A stretch of DNA of 64,000 nucleotides from Ecdyonurus torrentis (GCA_949318235.1 OX439131.1:9940231-10004230), one strand, 5' to 3'; positions 25,901 to 38,999 are shown, counted from the first letter of the stretch. Numbers and translations are program-made. The notes: a model not told the origin generated them from the letters alone.

Positions 25901-27473
25901 GGTAAGGGGCTTGTTGGTTTCTCCTATCCTTTACTTTGATTATTAATTCAAACCGAGATGGTTTTAACCTTTCCTAATTAATTACAGTACACACATCTCT
26001 CTGAAATTAGGACAAAAGAAATTGTTGTCCTTGCGAGTGTTAAGTTCCAAAATTCTGCAATTTAAAATTTGGGTTAGGGATACTCCGTTGGTAATATTTT
26101 ATATATTTGGGTTCCTCATACTGTTAGTTAAAAGTATCATTCTGGGAGGGGAAACAAAAAGTTCAGATCATGGTTACTTTTTTTATTAACTGATTGCTAT
26201 TACTGACCCTTTCCTTTAAATAATCAAGATTCTTGTGTTTCAGAGGAGGTTCACTCACTTTGTCTCAACTTGATGCACTTTGAGCTGGATGAACGAGCCT
26301 CAGAACTGCAGACACGGCTCCTAAAATTACTGGCAAGCATGGAAGCTAAACAAGCAAACATCTGGATTCCAGAACTGGCACAGAATAGAGCTGCAGCACT
26401 TAAGGTGTGTTTCCTTTTGTTTTATCTTCTCATACCTTACTTGTTATGTCTTAGTATTGACATGACACACAATTTTCTCAAATAAAGATGAATAATTTTC
26501 TTTTGTTAACATGCTCTCATTGTAATAAAATATTTGGTTGTTTTTAAGAACCTGGGACCAGAGTCGACGTCTAACTCGCTAGCAGATGTGATGCAGATCA
26601 ACCCTGCCGTACTTGCAGCGGCTGCAGAACTAGGTAATGTTTAGTGTAATTAGCTGCAGCTACTAGGCGGTTTGTGATTCGGGAGGCGAGAGGAGTTTCA
26701 AAGCTTTGAATTTTTTTAAGCTCAACGTTGTTTTATTAAATTTGGAAATCTCTCGTCGGCTGCCTAGGACGTAGGTTTTCTGTGGTTTCCCTTTGTCAAT
26801 TCAGGTGAATACCAGGGCAGTTCCTTTTATTTTAGGCCACAGCTGCTTACCTTCCAAATCCTATAGTACCCGAATTTTTACCTCCTCCAAAATCCTTTTT
26901 TCCGCTGTACGGGTCTTGTCAGGTACCATAATTGGTATTGTGGGCTGAAAAAGCCTGTTTGCCTTTTCCTTCCTCCTATGCCTATATAAGTACCATTCCT
27001 ATGAGTGGACAACTTGTGGGTTCACGCGGTAAAGCAAATAAATAAATAAATAAAAACAAAGAGAAATTTTATTTACTATGGTTCAGTTATAAGATAGTAA
27101 CATAATATGAGTGTAACATCCAGTTAAAGTTCCGAGAGCGTTTCATGTGTTAGAAGTCTGCATTCTACTTTATGTAGTGAGACAATAGACATGATGTCAC
27201 TTCCCTCACTCAAGTCTGGCCGCTAAAGACGTAGTATGAAATAAACACCTGCCTTCATGCAAGTGAACATTATCAATTCTTACCTGTATTGTTGATACAT
27301 TGTTTAAAACAAATTTTGCTCAATATCATGAGTGCTCCACCCTTCAACATTTTTATGTTCTCTATCAGTAAATAACTCAACTAATATTTGTTACATCTTT
27401 GATTGCAGAACCTCATCTTTGCTTGCCGCCAACTCTCTCACCTCTCTCTTGGAAACTGCAAGTTCTCACTTGA
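17657..27473 (+). CDS. Elp1: Elongator complex protein 1 (ELP1/IKAP)
   Basis: Twenty-five coding exons, all GT-AG, phases closing to about 1322 aa (human about 1332): 17657-17809, 18053-18190, 18258-18420, 18482-18670, 18829-19043, 19229-19419, 19483-19598, 19665-19847, 20289-20553, 20941-21121, 21467-21650, 21712-21892, 21963-22121, 22212-22323, 22402-22513, 22581-22732, 22846-23067, 23453-23616, 23676-23869, 23961-24104, 24306-24408, 24976-25112, 26244-26404, 26549-26633, 27409-27473 (TGA). Family landmarks: WD40 part with [16 protein letters not shown] and [14 protein letters not shown] at the entry to the helical part; [20 protein letters not shown]; the basic [20 protein letters not shown] segment, matching the tRNA-binding basic region; C-terminal WKLQVLT. 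Role: scaffold of the Elongator complex, which modifies tRNA wobble uridines, mostly cytoplasmic. Confidence 0.97.
19899..19938 (+). repeat. Poly(A) tract in Elp1 intron 8
   Basis: About 40 consecutive A followed by a short GAATGAATGAATGAAGG run. It could mark the tail of an old retroposon, but no body is recognisable. Confidence 0.85.
20640..20790 (+). repeat. Diverged repeat in Elp1 intron 9
   Basis: The segment ataaggatagaattaccaac and following bases resemble aaaggataggagaaaccaac at 25666 onward in intron 22, including a downstream tggcacag. It is probably an older, partial copy of the same dispersed family. Confidence 0.45.
23074..23255. mobile_element. hAT-like MITE whose target duplication contains the Elp1 exon 17 splice donor
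   Basis: Terminal inverted repeats CAGGCTCGGACTGGC and (complement) CAGGGTCGGACTGGC enclose 182 bp with a C-run and CG-rich interior. The 8-bp direct repeat AGGTGAGA flanks it (23066-23073, 23256-23263). The CAGGG-type ends and 8-bp duplication are typical of hAT elements. The left copy of the duplication is the donor AG|GTGAGA used by exon 17. No coding capacity. Confidence 0.9.
24808..24907. mobile_element. 100-bp Tc1/mariner-like MITE in Elp1 intron 21
   Basis: Inverted ends CACTCCTCCTGAATAAATCT and (complement) CGTTCCTCCCGAATAAATCT are bounded by TA on both sides (24806-24807, 24908-24909). Arms are about 24 bp, the centre about 52 bp. The TA duplication suggests, but does not prove, the Tc1/mariner superfamily. 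Confidence 0.7.
25642..26010. mobile_element. Foldback insertion with 15-bp target duplication in Elp1 intron 22
   Basis: The 15-bp direct repeat TCTCTCTGAAATTAG (25642-25656 and 25996-26010) brackets 339 bp. The first 286 bp (25657-25942) form a large inverted repeat: taatcaaag...gataggagaaaccaacaag against cttgttggtttctcctatcc...ctttgatta, with arms of about 130 bp and a short loop. The remaining 53 bp is an AT-rich tail. A long target duplication suggests retrotransposition of a hairpin-forming RNA, but the element could also be a DNA transposon with an unusual duplication. Confidence 0.75.
26800..27058 (+). mobile_element. 3' end of a non-LTR retroelement or SINE in Elp1 intron 24
   Basis: The block runs from gtcaattcaggtgaatacc through aggccacagctgcttacctt and a CT-rich stretch to acgcggtaaagcaaat followed by an (AAAT)n tail. 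This order (a 'ggccacggctgcttcctt'-like segment, then 'acgtaaagcaaat', then a simple A-rich tail) resembles a retroelement 3' end I recall from arthropod genomes; this is recognition from memory, not a search. No reverse transcriptase frame is present. Confidence 0.55.
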
Positions 27474-27824
27474 ACTTTCAAACAACATTTTCTACTTACT
27501 GCTGAATTAATGATAATCTTTTATTTCAAACGTACAATGCAAATCTTTTTGAATACCGACTCTTTTGGCTGGTGTTACAGCTTAATTATATCAAGCATGT
27601 TTGCAGCATTCACTTTATTTTAAATCTCACTCAATGTTTTTGTAATCAAAGGCAGTTTGCCTCTATTAAGCATTTTTTTTTAATATACTTGTTTATGATG
27701 CTAAACTTATGAATTCTCATCAATATTTCTCTCCTGAAGTGCTGTGTATGTTGTCTTTGTTGAAATGTTATTTTATAAACAGGAAAAGGAACTTATTATT
27801 GTAACATGCAAATGTAGAAAAACA

Positions 27825-27830
27825 AATAAA
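27825..27830 (+). terminator. Candidate Elp1 poly(A) signal
   Basis: AATAAA 352 nt after the Elp1 stop; another AATAAA follows at about 27915. The next transposon starts at 27972. Confidence 0.5.
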
Positions 27831-27971
27831 ATATTGTGAATTCAGAACATCAACAAGTTTTGTAATTGAGTTTTAAATCCAATCAATGCCTATAGTATAA
27901 TATATACTGTACCTAATAAAAAATAACAATAACTCACTTTCTACATGCGCAATATGAGTAGCTAGTATGTA

Positions 27972-28093
27972 CAGCTCTGGCTAAAAGTTTAAGAATGGGG
28001 CAGCTGCGGCCGCAGCGTATTCTCCCATAAAGATAGCATAGTGTGGTTGTGAGTTGCCTATACAAATTGTTCTTAAACTTTTGACCAGAGCTG
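27972..28093. mobile_element. 122-bp Tc1/mariner-like MITE downstream of Elp1
   Basis: Inverted ends CAGCTCTGGCTAAAAGTTTA and (complement) CAGCTCTGGTCAAAAGTTTA are bounded by TA (27970-27971, 28094-28095). Arms are about 25 bp and nearly perfect. The CAG(T/C)-CTGG-CAAAAGTTTAAGAA type of end and TA duplication are characteristic of Tc1/mariner elements. The interior contains the palindrome-rich gcagctgcggccgcagc. Confidence 0.85.
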
Positions 28094-28879
28094 TACATAC
28101 ATCTTATTAATGGCCTGTGCATTATTTTTATTTTGACCTGGTTAAAAAATATTTTATTTGACTGCAGCGTCCCTGTCTAAGCTCATAATCTTATTCCCAC
28201 AATTTCCCATTCCCCATTTATTTTTCCATTAACTATCTGTGTTTTTCCATTAATCTCTTTAATTATCTATACCTATGGTATGTATATTAATTTATATTGC
28301 TTAAATGTTATAACTATAGAACATAATATAATAGTAACAGTTATTTTTTTTTCTTTCAATTCACTATAGGGTTGAATATTATAATGCTTGACAACAGTTT
28401 GAAAACAAAAAGTAACTTGTGTAATTCCATCTCATAATTTAAAAATGTAGGAAATAAAAAAAACTACATTCCCACCCACAACCCAAACCACCCACGCGAG
28501 ACCCACGTGGTGTGTGGCGCCAACTGACGAGCTGTGCTCAACTAAAATATACTCTGAATTTGAAATAAGCATGTGAAGTGACTGTCACTGTTTTTATTAC
28601 GTTTAGGCAATTTTCTGCGTTATTTTGTAATCCTCCCGAGTCCTCCTTACTGGTCTTAAGTATGACTGTTACAATTATTATAGTATTGTTATTTCAGCAA
28701 GATTGCTTCTTTTTATTAATCATTACTTTTAATGTTTAACTTTTATATAAATTTTATTTAATCATGAGAAATATAGAAAAAAAAATCATTGTAATGAGTT
28801 TTAAAAAAAAATTATAAAACTTTTCCTTACCAAAAAATATAATATTTTTAGGAACAATATTAAACCACACGGGTAAAAT

Positions 28880-29060
28880 ACGTAATTGTAATTTATGCTG
28901 TTTTTATATCATATAGCATAAAATGTTGCCAATTTAGAAAAGAATCTGAATATTTATAGTAACATATAGTTATTATGCAGTATAGCATAAATTGTGTTAT
29001 TTTTATTATGATTAAATGTAGCTGAAAATTGGCTAGCATAATTGTGTAATTTTTTACCCT
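28880..29060 (+). repeat. Dispersed AT-rich repeat, copy 1
   Basis: Contains tagttattatgcagtatagcataaattgtgt and nearby tatgctg/agcataa units. Similar strings occur at 42830-42970 (ggttatgcagtgtcataaa) and 53110-53240 (gttattatgaagtataggg). Diverged. Confidence 0.5.
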
Positions 29061-29699
29061 CATGCATGTTGATTTTCATTATATTACTCGCACTATACAA
29101 ACTATTTTTAGCTTTTATAATATATACAATTATACTTAATTTAATTGAAAATTTAAGAAGTTAATTGTTTCATAGCATTTGATATTTATTTTGAGTGAAA
29201 TAAACTACCTATAAATTCAAATTAAAAGGAAGAAAAATTTATTTCTAATCTCCTACAATCAAAAGCAGCAATACAGGACTCTCTGTGCAGACTATCATAG
29301 AAATTTTTATTCTTTCCCGTTACTCTAAGGCAAAAATAGAGTAGAATTTGATATGACAGAGTGCATACAGCACAGAGACATGACGTGTATATTGTACTGT
29401 ACGTAAGTGATCTTCATTAACAGATACTAGAAAAGTTATATTTCATAATTAATATAAAGTAAGCTAATAATATGACGATGATATAGCAGTACGTCATCCA
29501 ATTCCAACGTAATAGTAACTGATGATCTTGTTTTATACAGTGAAAATGCAAAGATCTTGATATGATTGATGCATTTTCTTCAGTAATTTGCATAAAATAC
29601 TTCAATTATTGGAAGAAAAAAATAATCCACATATTGGAAAATATAGAAGTTTGATATTTGAATGTTATATATTGTTATTTTGAATAGCAGCGTAACAAG

Positions 29700-30008
29700 T
29701 TGGTATTTTGACATTGATGTGCGCGGCCAGTCACGCCCGAGAGAGTGAGAGAATACGAAAGAGAAAGAGAGTCATTATTGGCTGCGGAGGCGAGAAAGAC
29801 AAGAGAGAGGGACTCACGTATGTATGTGTCACACTTTATTTCTTTTCTCTCACTTTTCCTTTCTTCAAATAACGAGATACTTGACACCCGCCTTCCCCCT
29901 CCCTCACTCAAGTCAAACCCAAGAGTCCCCCCCCCCCCTCCCCACGTCCCTATTCTAGCTACCAGCCAAGAATGCCGAACGAGTTTCGAAATAACAACAT
30001 TTCAACAC
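29700..30008. other. GC-richer island before (GA)n tract
   Basis: Contains gcgcggccagtcacgcccga, purine-rich gagagtgagag, a cluster of C-runs (29910-29945) and ccagccaagaatgccgaacg in otherwise AT-rich DNA. No sustained frame with splice sites. It could be a promoter, a non-coding exon or a conserved regulatory block. Confidence 0.4.
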
Positions 30009-30015
30009 TAAAAAT

Positions 30016-30133
<118 letters not shown>

Positions 30134-31740
30134 GAAGCAATATTTTTTTCGAACGTTCCGTGTAAATTTCAATATTTACTTCGTTTTTTAAACATTTTTT
30201 AATGTTATTCATGCGTCATGCGTCAATTATATTCGATCGTAATGGATATACTTATACTCTTATAACAGGAATGGTGTTTTTGCACTCTAACTCTGCTTTT
30301 GTGTATACTGCGAGTTATTGACTGATACATTTGTATTTTTTTCTTTTTAATTGCCATTTCATATCTGGGTAATATGTTACACTTTCTACGTACGTACTTT
30401 CATACAGTAATATGTCCAGCAAGAAGCCCCTTGAAAGTTCAAATATATGCAGCCCGCACTACACATGTACCACAATTGTTGCCTATCTATTAGGATACTT
30501 CACCACAAAAAAATTTAATGCTAATTTCTATCTACTGCACAAACATTTATTTACATCTTATATGTAATTAATAAAAGAACTAACTAAAACACACTTCAAA
30601 TAGTTATATTATACAGTCACTGCCAAACATTACTAATAAAATGTAAAATCTAAAATGTTTAGCAATTATTTCATCATATATTTGAATGAAACTGAAGTAA
30701 ATATTGATTATATATTTTTGTTAAATTTATTTATAAATATAGATTTATGAAACATTACATTTTCTTTGTAAAATGTAAATTTTACTCGTTCAATAAACCT
30801 TTTAATGCACTTTTTTTTTCTTTCTTTCTACAAATCCATGGTTACGCTACACCTATGTTGCACTCGTAAGCAATTCCATTACGTATTTTTTATACAAAAT
30901 TATTTAAAATACTCATATTTAATATGACATACGTAAATTAATGCTATATTCATTTCATTTATGGAAAATTTCTAGTGTCATTGTATAAAACGTTTTGTTT
31001 AATTGTACTAAATTTATTTTTATTGGTAGAAACCAACCGCATTATAATAATTGCATTAGTAATATTTCTGTGTTTAAAATAAAACAGGATGGTTTTATCT
31101 GATGAAATGAGATATCTGCCCTATACGCTATACAGTAATTGTATTGTGTGCAAAATAACTGGATTTATTACCTGGCTCATTATAATCTCTGTATAACTGT
31201 TGAAATTAGGCCTAATAATGACAAATGAGAGAGGATTGCTATTTCCCCTAGTGACTTTTATATAATATTAGTTGTTATTTATATTTAAAATTTATAAATA
31301 CCATAAAATATTAATGATTTCAAAGTGTACACTATAATGGCTTTTTATTACTAAAAAACTTCTTAATTATATTAATTAACTATTTATAATTGATATTGAA
31401 TCGAAATACAGACCAATCAAAGTACATGTGCGGTATGTGATTTAAATTCAAATATTTTTTTTTTTTAATTTTAATCCTTATAATTATATAAACTTATATT
31501 TTATTATCCTAAAGCCACAAAAATTGTAGGAATAGATCAATCAAAACGTAGTTTATCTTCCCAATGTTACATATAAATAGTAATCATACGTTTTTATTTT
31601 CTACCTAGCATCAGTCGTTGAAGAAATATTAAACCTATATAATATGGAATATGGAATTATATAAGAGTTAAAAATGGTAATTATTAAGTAATCAATACAA
31701 ATAGTAATTTTCTGAGTTTTCTTTTTACTGCAGTTTTATA

Positions 31741-31774
<34 letters not shown>

Positions 31775-32284
31775 TAACCATACAAAGTTACAATTATTAA
31801 TAAAGTCTACAAAATAAACTTGTCAAAAAAACTTCTTATTAAAAACAAAAAAATAAAATTTTTGACTTAATTTGTGGTTCTATTATTAATTTGTTAGTTA
31901 TAGTTAGTTGCTGATTTTAGACATTTTAGGTGTGTGACGGTAAACTACACGTTTCATTAATAACACTTAAAATCCTTTCCTTTCCTTGTTCAATAGTTAT
32001 AATATTAGTAATACATAGTTAATTGATCTAATTATACCAAATATATTATATACAATTATTATATACATGATTCAATATACTAAATCTCTCTCATTATTTT
32101 AATTTTATGATATTAAGTTAACTTGAATATCAACAAATGATTAGCATAAATGTTATGCAAAATTACCATTGTATCAATTAAATATACATGATGCATAATG
32201 TATATTATTCTCATAGATAACATCCATCACTTGAATTAAATAGAAATTTTTAGTTAAAGATCAAACTTAAAAGTAAAACGAACA

Positions 32285-32640
32285 AGTGGAGTTTTTGTAT
32301 CATTTTTTTTTCTTTCCTTTCTTTTTCTACGCTGAATGCAAGTTTCTCTCTCTCTCTCTCTCTCTCGCTCTCGCTCTCACTCTCTCTTCTTCTTCTTCTC
32401 CTTTTTTTTTTTTTTTTTTTTTTGTGTGTAAGTTTAATTCTAAACGTCTCGCGGGTTCGCAAGGGTGGCACTCTATCTCTTCTTGCTACCACTGCTGCTG
32501 CTTTATCATGAGTCGACAAAGGAAATCGTCCATCACTCGTGCTTGCTACCTTTGTATGGCCACGAGAGAGACACAGAGAGAAAGAATACAGTCTTACTGC
32601 CGCGTGACGTTACAAAAATGTTACGGCATCGTGTTTCATG
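32285..32640. other. Pyrimidine tracts and GC-richer island
   Basis: A T/C-rich region with (CT)n (32346-32394) and a T run (32403-32423) precedes a GC-richer stretch (acgtctcgcgggttcgcaag; gtgacgttacaaaaatg). A 121-codon frame spans it, but its first half is repeat-derived and no family is recognisable. Confidence 0.4.
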
Positions 32641-33742
32641 AACTTAAATAAGAAATCTAAAAAAAAACTAAAGAAATTTTTATATATATATTTTTTTATA
32701 TAATTTTGAAATACTGCGTAAAAAAAGGTTACTGTCTTATAAAATAAAACGTCATTTGTCAAGGCAAAAGTGATTGTACAAAAATTTATTTTTTAACAAA
32801 TAATATGTAAATAAAAGTAGTTAAAATTAAGTCTGCATTGTTTATTATGTTTATATATGACAACAAAAAATCATAATATTTTTTAAACAAAAGGAATAAA
32901 GAATACAAATTTAAACAATAAAAAGGTATAATTTTTTCTTTATATCTGAGTTCTTTTATGTTTTCACTGATGACAATGGAGCTAAATTAAATTTACAAAC
33001 ACGATGAAAATTCTATAGGCACCACGAATAAATTTTAAAAAAAATTCAATTTCTTTTTTGATAAAAAGTTTTTTTTTTAAACACATTTTGAAGACTTCTA
33101 TTAATATTTATAATTATTAAAGTTATTCATAAACAACAATAGGCTATTTGCAAAACCTCAATATAAGGTTTTGTTACGTGATTTTTGTTGTAAATGTAAA
33201 TAACTAAAAAAAATGTAGATATAACATTAGAATTGTGCAAAATAAGTTGGAAAAAACAAACCTTTGATAAAAAAAAAAAAAAAAAAAAAAACTGCTACTG
33301 CGAACACGGAAAAAAAAATTGTGATAATTATAGTAGCTCATTGTCTTTTATAAAGTACAACATAATTTTAATTATACTGCTCCATAACTATGTGAAATAG
33401 CATAAATATTATATTCCTCGGCATAATACCTCGGTTGTTACAATTTAGGAAGAAAACACATGATATAAATGCAGCATGAGTAACGTAATTTCTCCTTCCT
33501 CTGCATATATAAGGTCATTAAAACAATTTATTGATTATCTTTGTTGTGTTTAAAAAAAAATCAAAACATTATTTAGATTAGTTTATATTGAGAAAAAAAG
33601 GGAAAAAAATCAAATTTTTATGTGAATTCAATCAAGTTTTATAATAGATACACTTAAAAAAAAAGTTTTAAAAATATGAAAAGAGTAAACTTTATTTTTA
33701 GCACCAATGATGGACGTTACTCAGCTAGCAAACACTATTACT

Positions 33743-33834
33743 TAATGTACCGAAAGGAAATGAATAACCTGCAATTTTAGTGATGCTTTTCAGTCTATAG
33801 TTGTGCAGGATTTTCACTTCCTTGCGGTACATTG
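33743..33834. repeat. Short foldback repeat
   Basis: taatgtaccgaaaggaaatg...cctgca pairs with tgcagg...cacttccttgcggtacattg. Arms are about 30 bp with a few mismatches and a 31-bp loop. It may be the core of a larger diverged element. Confidence 0.6.
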
Positions 33835-35214
33835 AAAAAAATACCGCACGTGTCTCAGCCACTGATTCAAGATTAAACTTTTTAATACGAAGGTCAAATC
33901 TGTATAAATAAGGTAATCTGCTTTTTAAATCTATATTGAAACCCTTAAACCTATTATATTACATTGAAAAAAATTCTGTATTTAATATTCATCATATTGA
34001 AAATTTAATTTTGTATAACGTACAGTACATTGAAGTGATTGAGTTGATAAAAAAAAATCTAGTCGAATAGATTTTATTTCCTTGACTGAAGGAGGTCAGT
34101 CAAAGTTTTGTCCACGACATATTCATACATACATATATGTAGACCCTCGAGTGAGCTGCAAAGCAAAACATATTGAGTTGACATTCAGTACGTATACGTC
34201 CACACAAAAATCCATCTTAATATTATACACGACCCTTCTTACAATATAATATAAAGCAAAATATCTGTATATTGAAAAAAGTTTGTATTTTAATCATAAA
34301 TTGCATGTAAATACATATTTGATTAAAAAAGCAAACTTCCTGTGTATAAAAATCTTTCTTTTCATAACGAAAAGATATGATCATAATATAAAAAAAGGTA
34401 GAATAATATGTATATATATATATATTTAAATTTTTTTGTTCATCATATTTTTTGTTACGTATTTATAAATGAAGAAAAAGCTTATTGGAGCATGTTTAGC
34501 TGCTGTGATTGTACATGTTGGCTACAAAAATATGCATGAAAGAACAAACCAAGCAACTGTTCATATTTCCATTTCATTCTTATGTATGTATAGCAATCTG
34601 CTAGCTTTTTCTCATTATAAAAACAAAACAAAATGTTTTTCTGATTAATCGTAGATAACTGTGGATAAATATTCAATCATTCACAATTCAGTAGCTTTCA
34701 ATATAAACATACTTAATGATAGCATTTTCTTTAAGATATTTTAGTATTGATATTAACGATACATTTTGATTGAGGAAAAAAAAATATCGATATTATTTGC
34801 AAACTTTTTCTATTATTGTTAAAATATATTATATTTACAAAAGTATAAGGTACTCTAATCTATTATTTAATTAATTTTAATAACTGAAATTTGTAAGTTA
34901 TTGTAAATAATTTTATAAATCATAATAAGAATGAATATTTTTTTAACATTGTTGTAAATTACGTGATAAAGTAGATATCTCAATGTTTTTCTTATGAAAA
35001 AATGAATTTGATCAGAAATATTACAAGAAAGAAAGAAAAAAATAATAATGCAATTTGTTAATTTGCTATAAATGTGTTAGTTTGAAATTCACCACCATAT
35101 ATTTTACTCTCAGTGATAAACGTTACGTATTGATATGAATATGTAAATTTTTACATAATTGATATTTGATATTGACGAGAGAATGAGTGACGTATTGAAA
35201 ATATTTCAGTTCAT

Positions 35215-35410
35215 CTGTCCACAAGTCATTATTTCCCATCCTCTGACTTTTTATTTCTCACTCATAGTCAGTATATGGTCCACCTTCCACAACCCCCACC
35301 ACCCTTCCAACCCACGATATGTGATTTAAATAATGACATGAATGTTGGATTGAAACAAATTGACGTCAATTGGACAGGAGATTCGAGGAGTGAGTTTTTA
35401 ACTGTCAGAT
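35215..35410. other. GC-richer island with a candidate spliced frame
   Basis: An ATG at 35275 opens a frame through caccttccacaacccccacc and a stretch ending at a good donor (gattcgagga|gtgagt, GT at about 35390). The predicted 39 residues are proline-rich at first and match nothing I recognise. A 5' exon of an unseen gene is possible but unsupported. Confidence 0.25.
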
Positions 35411-35839
35411 ATCCAATTTACTATCTTGTGAATCTCATTTTTTTTACAGCATTTTATTATTATGAAGTAAGCGCGGGGAGATTTATATAGAAGGGGAGGT
35501 AGTGGAATATTAAAAATTAATTTATATAATGTAAAACATTGTCAATTTATTCATGTTTCAATGTAATATTATTAAAAATAAATTATCACTCATATGAAAA
35601 TATAATACACAAACGCGTTTTATAATATTTTTAAATATTGTACTAATTTACATTGAATAATATTAAATATTTATATTATATAAATAATTTTATGATAAAT
35701 TTATGAAAATATTGAACGATTATGCGTTTACTGTAAATTTATACAATATATTTTGAACTTTTTTGACATTTTTAGGAGAACAGAGATAAAAAAAAAAAAA
35801 AAAGTAAAATTGGAAAAAATTTGTTATAAATTTGAGTTG

Positions 35840-36005
35840 CTTGTGTTATTGAGAGGTTCATACAGAGAAGACACACGTTTTCCACAAAGCTTCTTTTTTC
35901 CTCTTTTCTTTGAGAGTTTTGATCTGTGAGTGTGTGTTAGGAGAGGACACATTTCCAGCAAGCCAAACAATATCCTCTCTCGTGCTGGGAGACGCCACGT
36001 CTATT

Positions 36006-36043
<38 letters not shown>

Positions 36044-36190
36044 CAGCCCCTCTACTGTGGTCTCAATCTTGACTTACTGACAAATTTCAGAAGAAAAAAA
36101 AAGAGCATCCAGGAGGTCTATTTTTTTGTTACCAAGAATGACTTTTACTTCCTTCCTACTCTTCAATCTACAGCTGGAGAGTATTTATAG
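35840..36190. other. GC-richer island containing a (CT)n tract
   Basis: The (CT)n run lies at about 36010-36040 between ccacgtctattgctttctct and ggcagcccctctactgtggt. No supported gene. Confidence 0.35.
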
Positions 36191-38012
36191 GGAAGTTTTA
36201 TTCACACCTATATACTAATGCCACAAAGAAAAATAATATTAATAAAAAAAAAATGTTAGTTAAAATTTTTAGCTTTAATTTCAAAAACACCAAGATGGTA
36301 TTTTTTTTTTTTTTTTTTTTAGTAATGCTAGTTACAGATTGAGTCAGTAGAACTAAATCCTCGGTCTCATGATAATCCAACTGTAAAATCATGTAGTACT
36401 GTACATATTTATAGAGAGAAACATTTTGCAACTATTTACTTAAAAAATGTATATTTATATGATTAGTGAACTTTTTTTTCCAGCATCTTTTTAAATCTAT
36501 ATTTTAAAACTGTTACATTTCTAAAAAAATAAAAATAAAAAATAAAAAAACAAAAGTGGTATAAATCTGCTATAGGCCGATTTCAGCAACATTTTCAGCA
36601 TAAAAAAATACTTTTATTTTTATTATAATTATTCATACTCTCTCAAAATATCAACAGTTTTGATCTAGGACATAAATGCAACATAAAGTAATTAATTTAA
36701 TATTATGCGTGTTTTTTGTGTGTTTAAGATATTATGTTTTAAGTTTTTTTTTTATGTTTTTTTTTAATTATTGAGTAGCCAATTTTTTAAAAATTGCCTA
36801 TAAATAAGACAGAAAGAAAAAAGTTTCCCAGTGTAAGTTTGAATAAGATCTTTCCATAGTTTGATAGTTTTTGACTGATGAAATATTGTCTCTCGATTAT
36901 ATTGCAAGATATAAAGTAATTTATTACAATATATTAACAAAATGAGAGACATACCACTTTATAGAGATTACAGGTTTTAAATTTCTTGATGCTTTATTAT
37001 TGTTTAAGAGAGTGTAAACAAAAGTTTTTATTATTATTATTAACAACAAAATGTCTTAAAACAAAGAAAAATGAAAATACGATTCTATATAGCATTCATG
37101 TGTGTTTCCTCCTTTCTTTTAGCCGTGAGCTTGTCTTATTTGTATTTTGTACGGATCAGAGATATTTCAAATTCCAAACACGCGTCGTGAATTTGAAGAA
37201 AGTTTCTAACGCGTATATAGAGAGATCAAATATTATACCATATGCTTTGGACAGAAAAAAAAAGTATTGGACAATTTTGCGTATAAGTATATAATATAAT
37301 CAAATGCAAAAACATTTGTACTTGAGTTACTTGATATCAGTTAAATACGTAGTTGCAAAAAAGTTATGATAGCCATTAAAGTTTTGAATGGAAATTTTCA
37401 TTGATTTAAAATGAAAATATGGTTGGTAGTATAATAAAATAAAGAATAATAATATGGTAGTATAGTGAAAGAAACTTTTATTTATTCATTAAATTGTTTT
37501 TATTAATTATTATTATTTTAATTTCTACAATGTGGTGAATTAAAAACTGTGTTGCTTCTAAAAAAGATTTATGATGAGAGTCTAAAATATTCTATCACCG
37601 ATAACTCTGATTTTATTTTAAACCAGAAATGCCCCTTAAAATAATTTATATTGATGCACATATTAAACAACAAAATTGATGGTTTTAAGTTACACCTGCG
37701 TTGTTCATTTACTCGAATTGAGCACTTTTTTATGTATTGTATACTGTAAATCTAGTGGCTGAGAGACAGTTTTTTTTTTTTAATTATTATTATTTTTTTT
37801 ATTTAACTGACTCTCACATTTCAAAGAGTGAAAATTTAATATTATAACAGTACACAAAATATATCGTACGTATACTGAGAAAATAAATAAATAATAAAAA
37901 AACAAGCTCGTGATGTTGAAATTGAACTTTTTTATAAAACCAAAAATATCGTTTAATGAGATAAAAAACAAACATGCGAAAATAAACTTTATAAAACAAA
38001 GTTTTACTGAAG

Positions 38013-38159
<147 letters not shown>

Positions 38160-38239
38160 CATACATCAGACGCTTCAAAAGTATTTATAAATAAAATACC
38201 GTTTTTGTTTTTATTTGTGTTTCATAAAAAAAGTATGTT

Positions 38240-38375
38240 GATTTTATCCTGTTGAAGAGCAGGTTGATTTGCACATTGAGTACAATGAGCTCACTTTGAT
38301 ACCCAACGACATGTGGTGAGGTTCGCACGGGGTGATATCATGCGTAACCTTGCGTCCACCGCTAGAAAAGAGTGT
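38240..38375. other. GC-richer island
   Basis: About 130 bp of balanced composition (gagtacaatgagctcacttt; gtggtgaggttcgcacgggg) between AT-rich flanks and close to two microsatellites. No frame or RNA fold is convincing. Confidence 0.35.
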
Positions 38376-38919
38376 TTATTTTGTGTGTGTTTATTCTGAT
38401 CAATAAAGTATTATTTTAAAATCAAAATGCTAATTAGTTAAATTAATTATATTATATATTATCGATACATTGAATTTGAAAATTTTAAATTGTTATTTTT
38501 CATTTTTAAATAATCAAAATCAATTTATATTACTACAGAGTAATTGTTCAATAGTAATAACAATAATAATTTATAACAAAATGTTTAAAGTTAAAAATAA
38601 ACATTCAACTACAGTATTCATCTATTTTGATATTGGTATGAAAACCAAATATTATTTTAAACAATTATTCAAACTTTATTTTGTATTCAGTTTTGTTATT
38701 GTGAGCAATGAATGAATAACGAACTTATATGTCTTCAATGTTTTATACAATATAAGAACTGAACTGGAAATACTGCACTGAAAAATTTCCTGCTTTATAT
38801 TTGACTTTATTTTTTCAAGTTTGTGTTTAAAAAACTGATGAAAATTCTATTTTTACCTTGTTCAAATAAGAGTATGATGATTAATAATGTAAGTCAAAGA
38901 ACTGAAGTGTTTTCCTTAC

Positions 38920-38922
<3 letters not shown>

Positions 38923-38999
<77 letters not shown>
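38923..38999. repeat. (GA)n microsatellite
   Basis: About 77 bp of uninterrupted GA. Confidence 0.96.

Noticed and set aside
32286..32651. 121-codon frame on the + strand
   Set aside because: The first half is poly-pyrimidine repeat (Phe/Leu/Ser), and the rest has no family signal.
35275..35490. 71-codon proline-rich frame as a gene
   Set aside because: Too short, no homology recognised; kept only as a low-confidence possible exon within an island.
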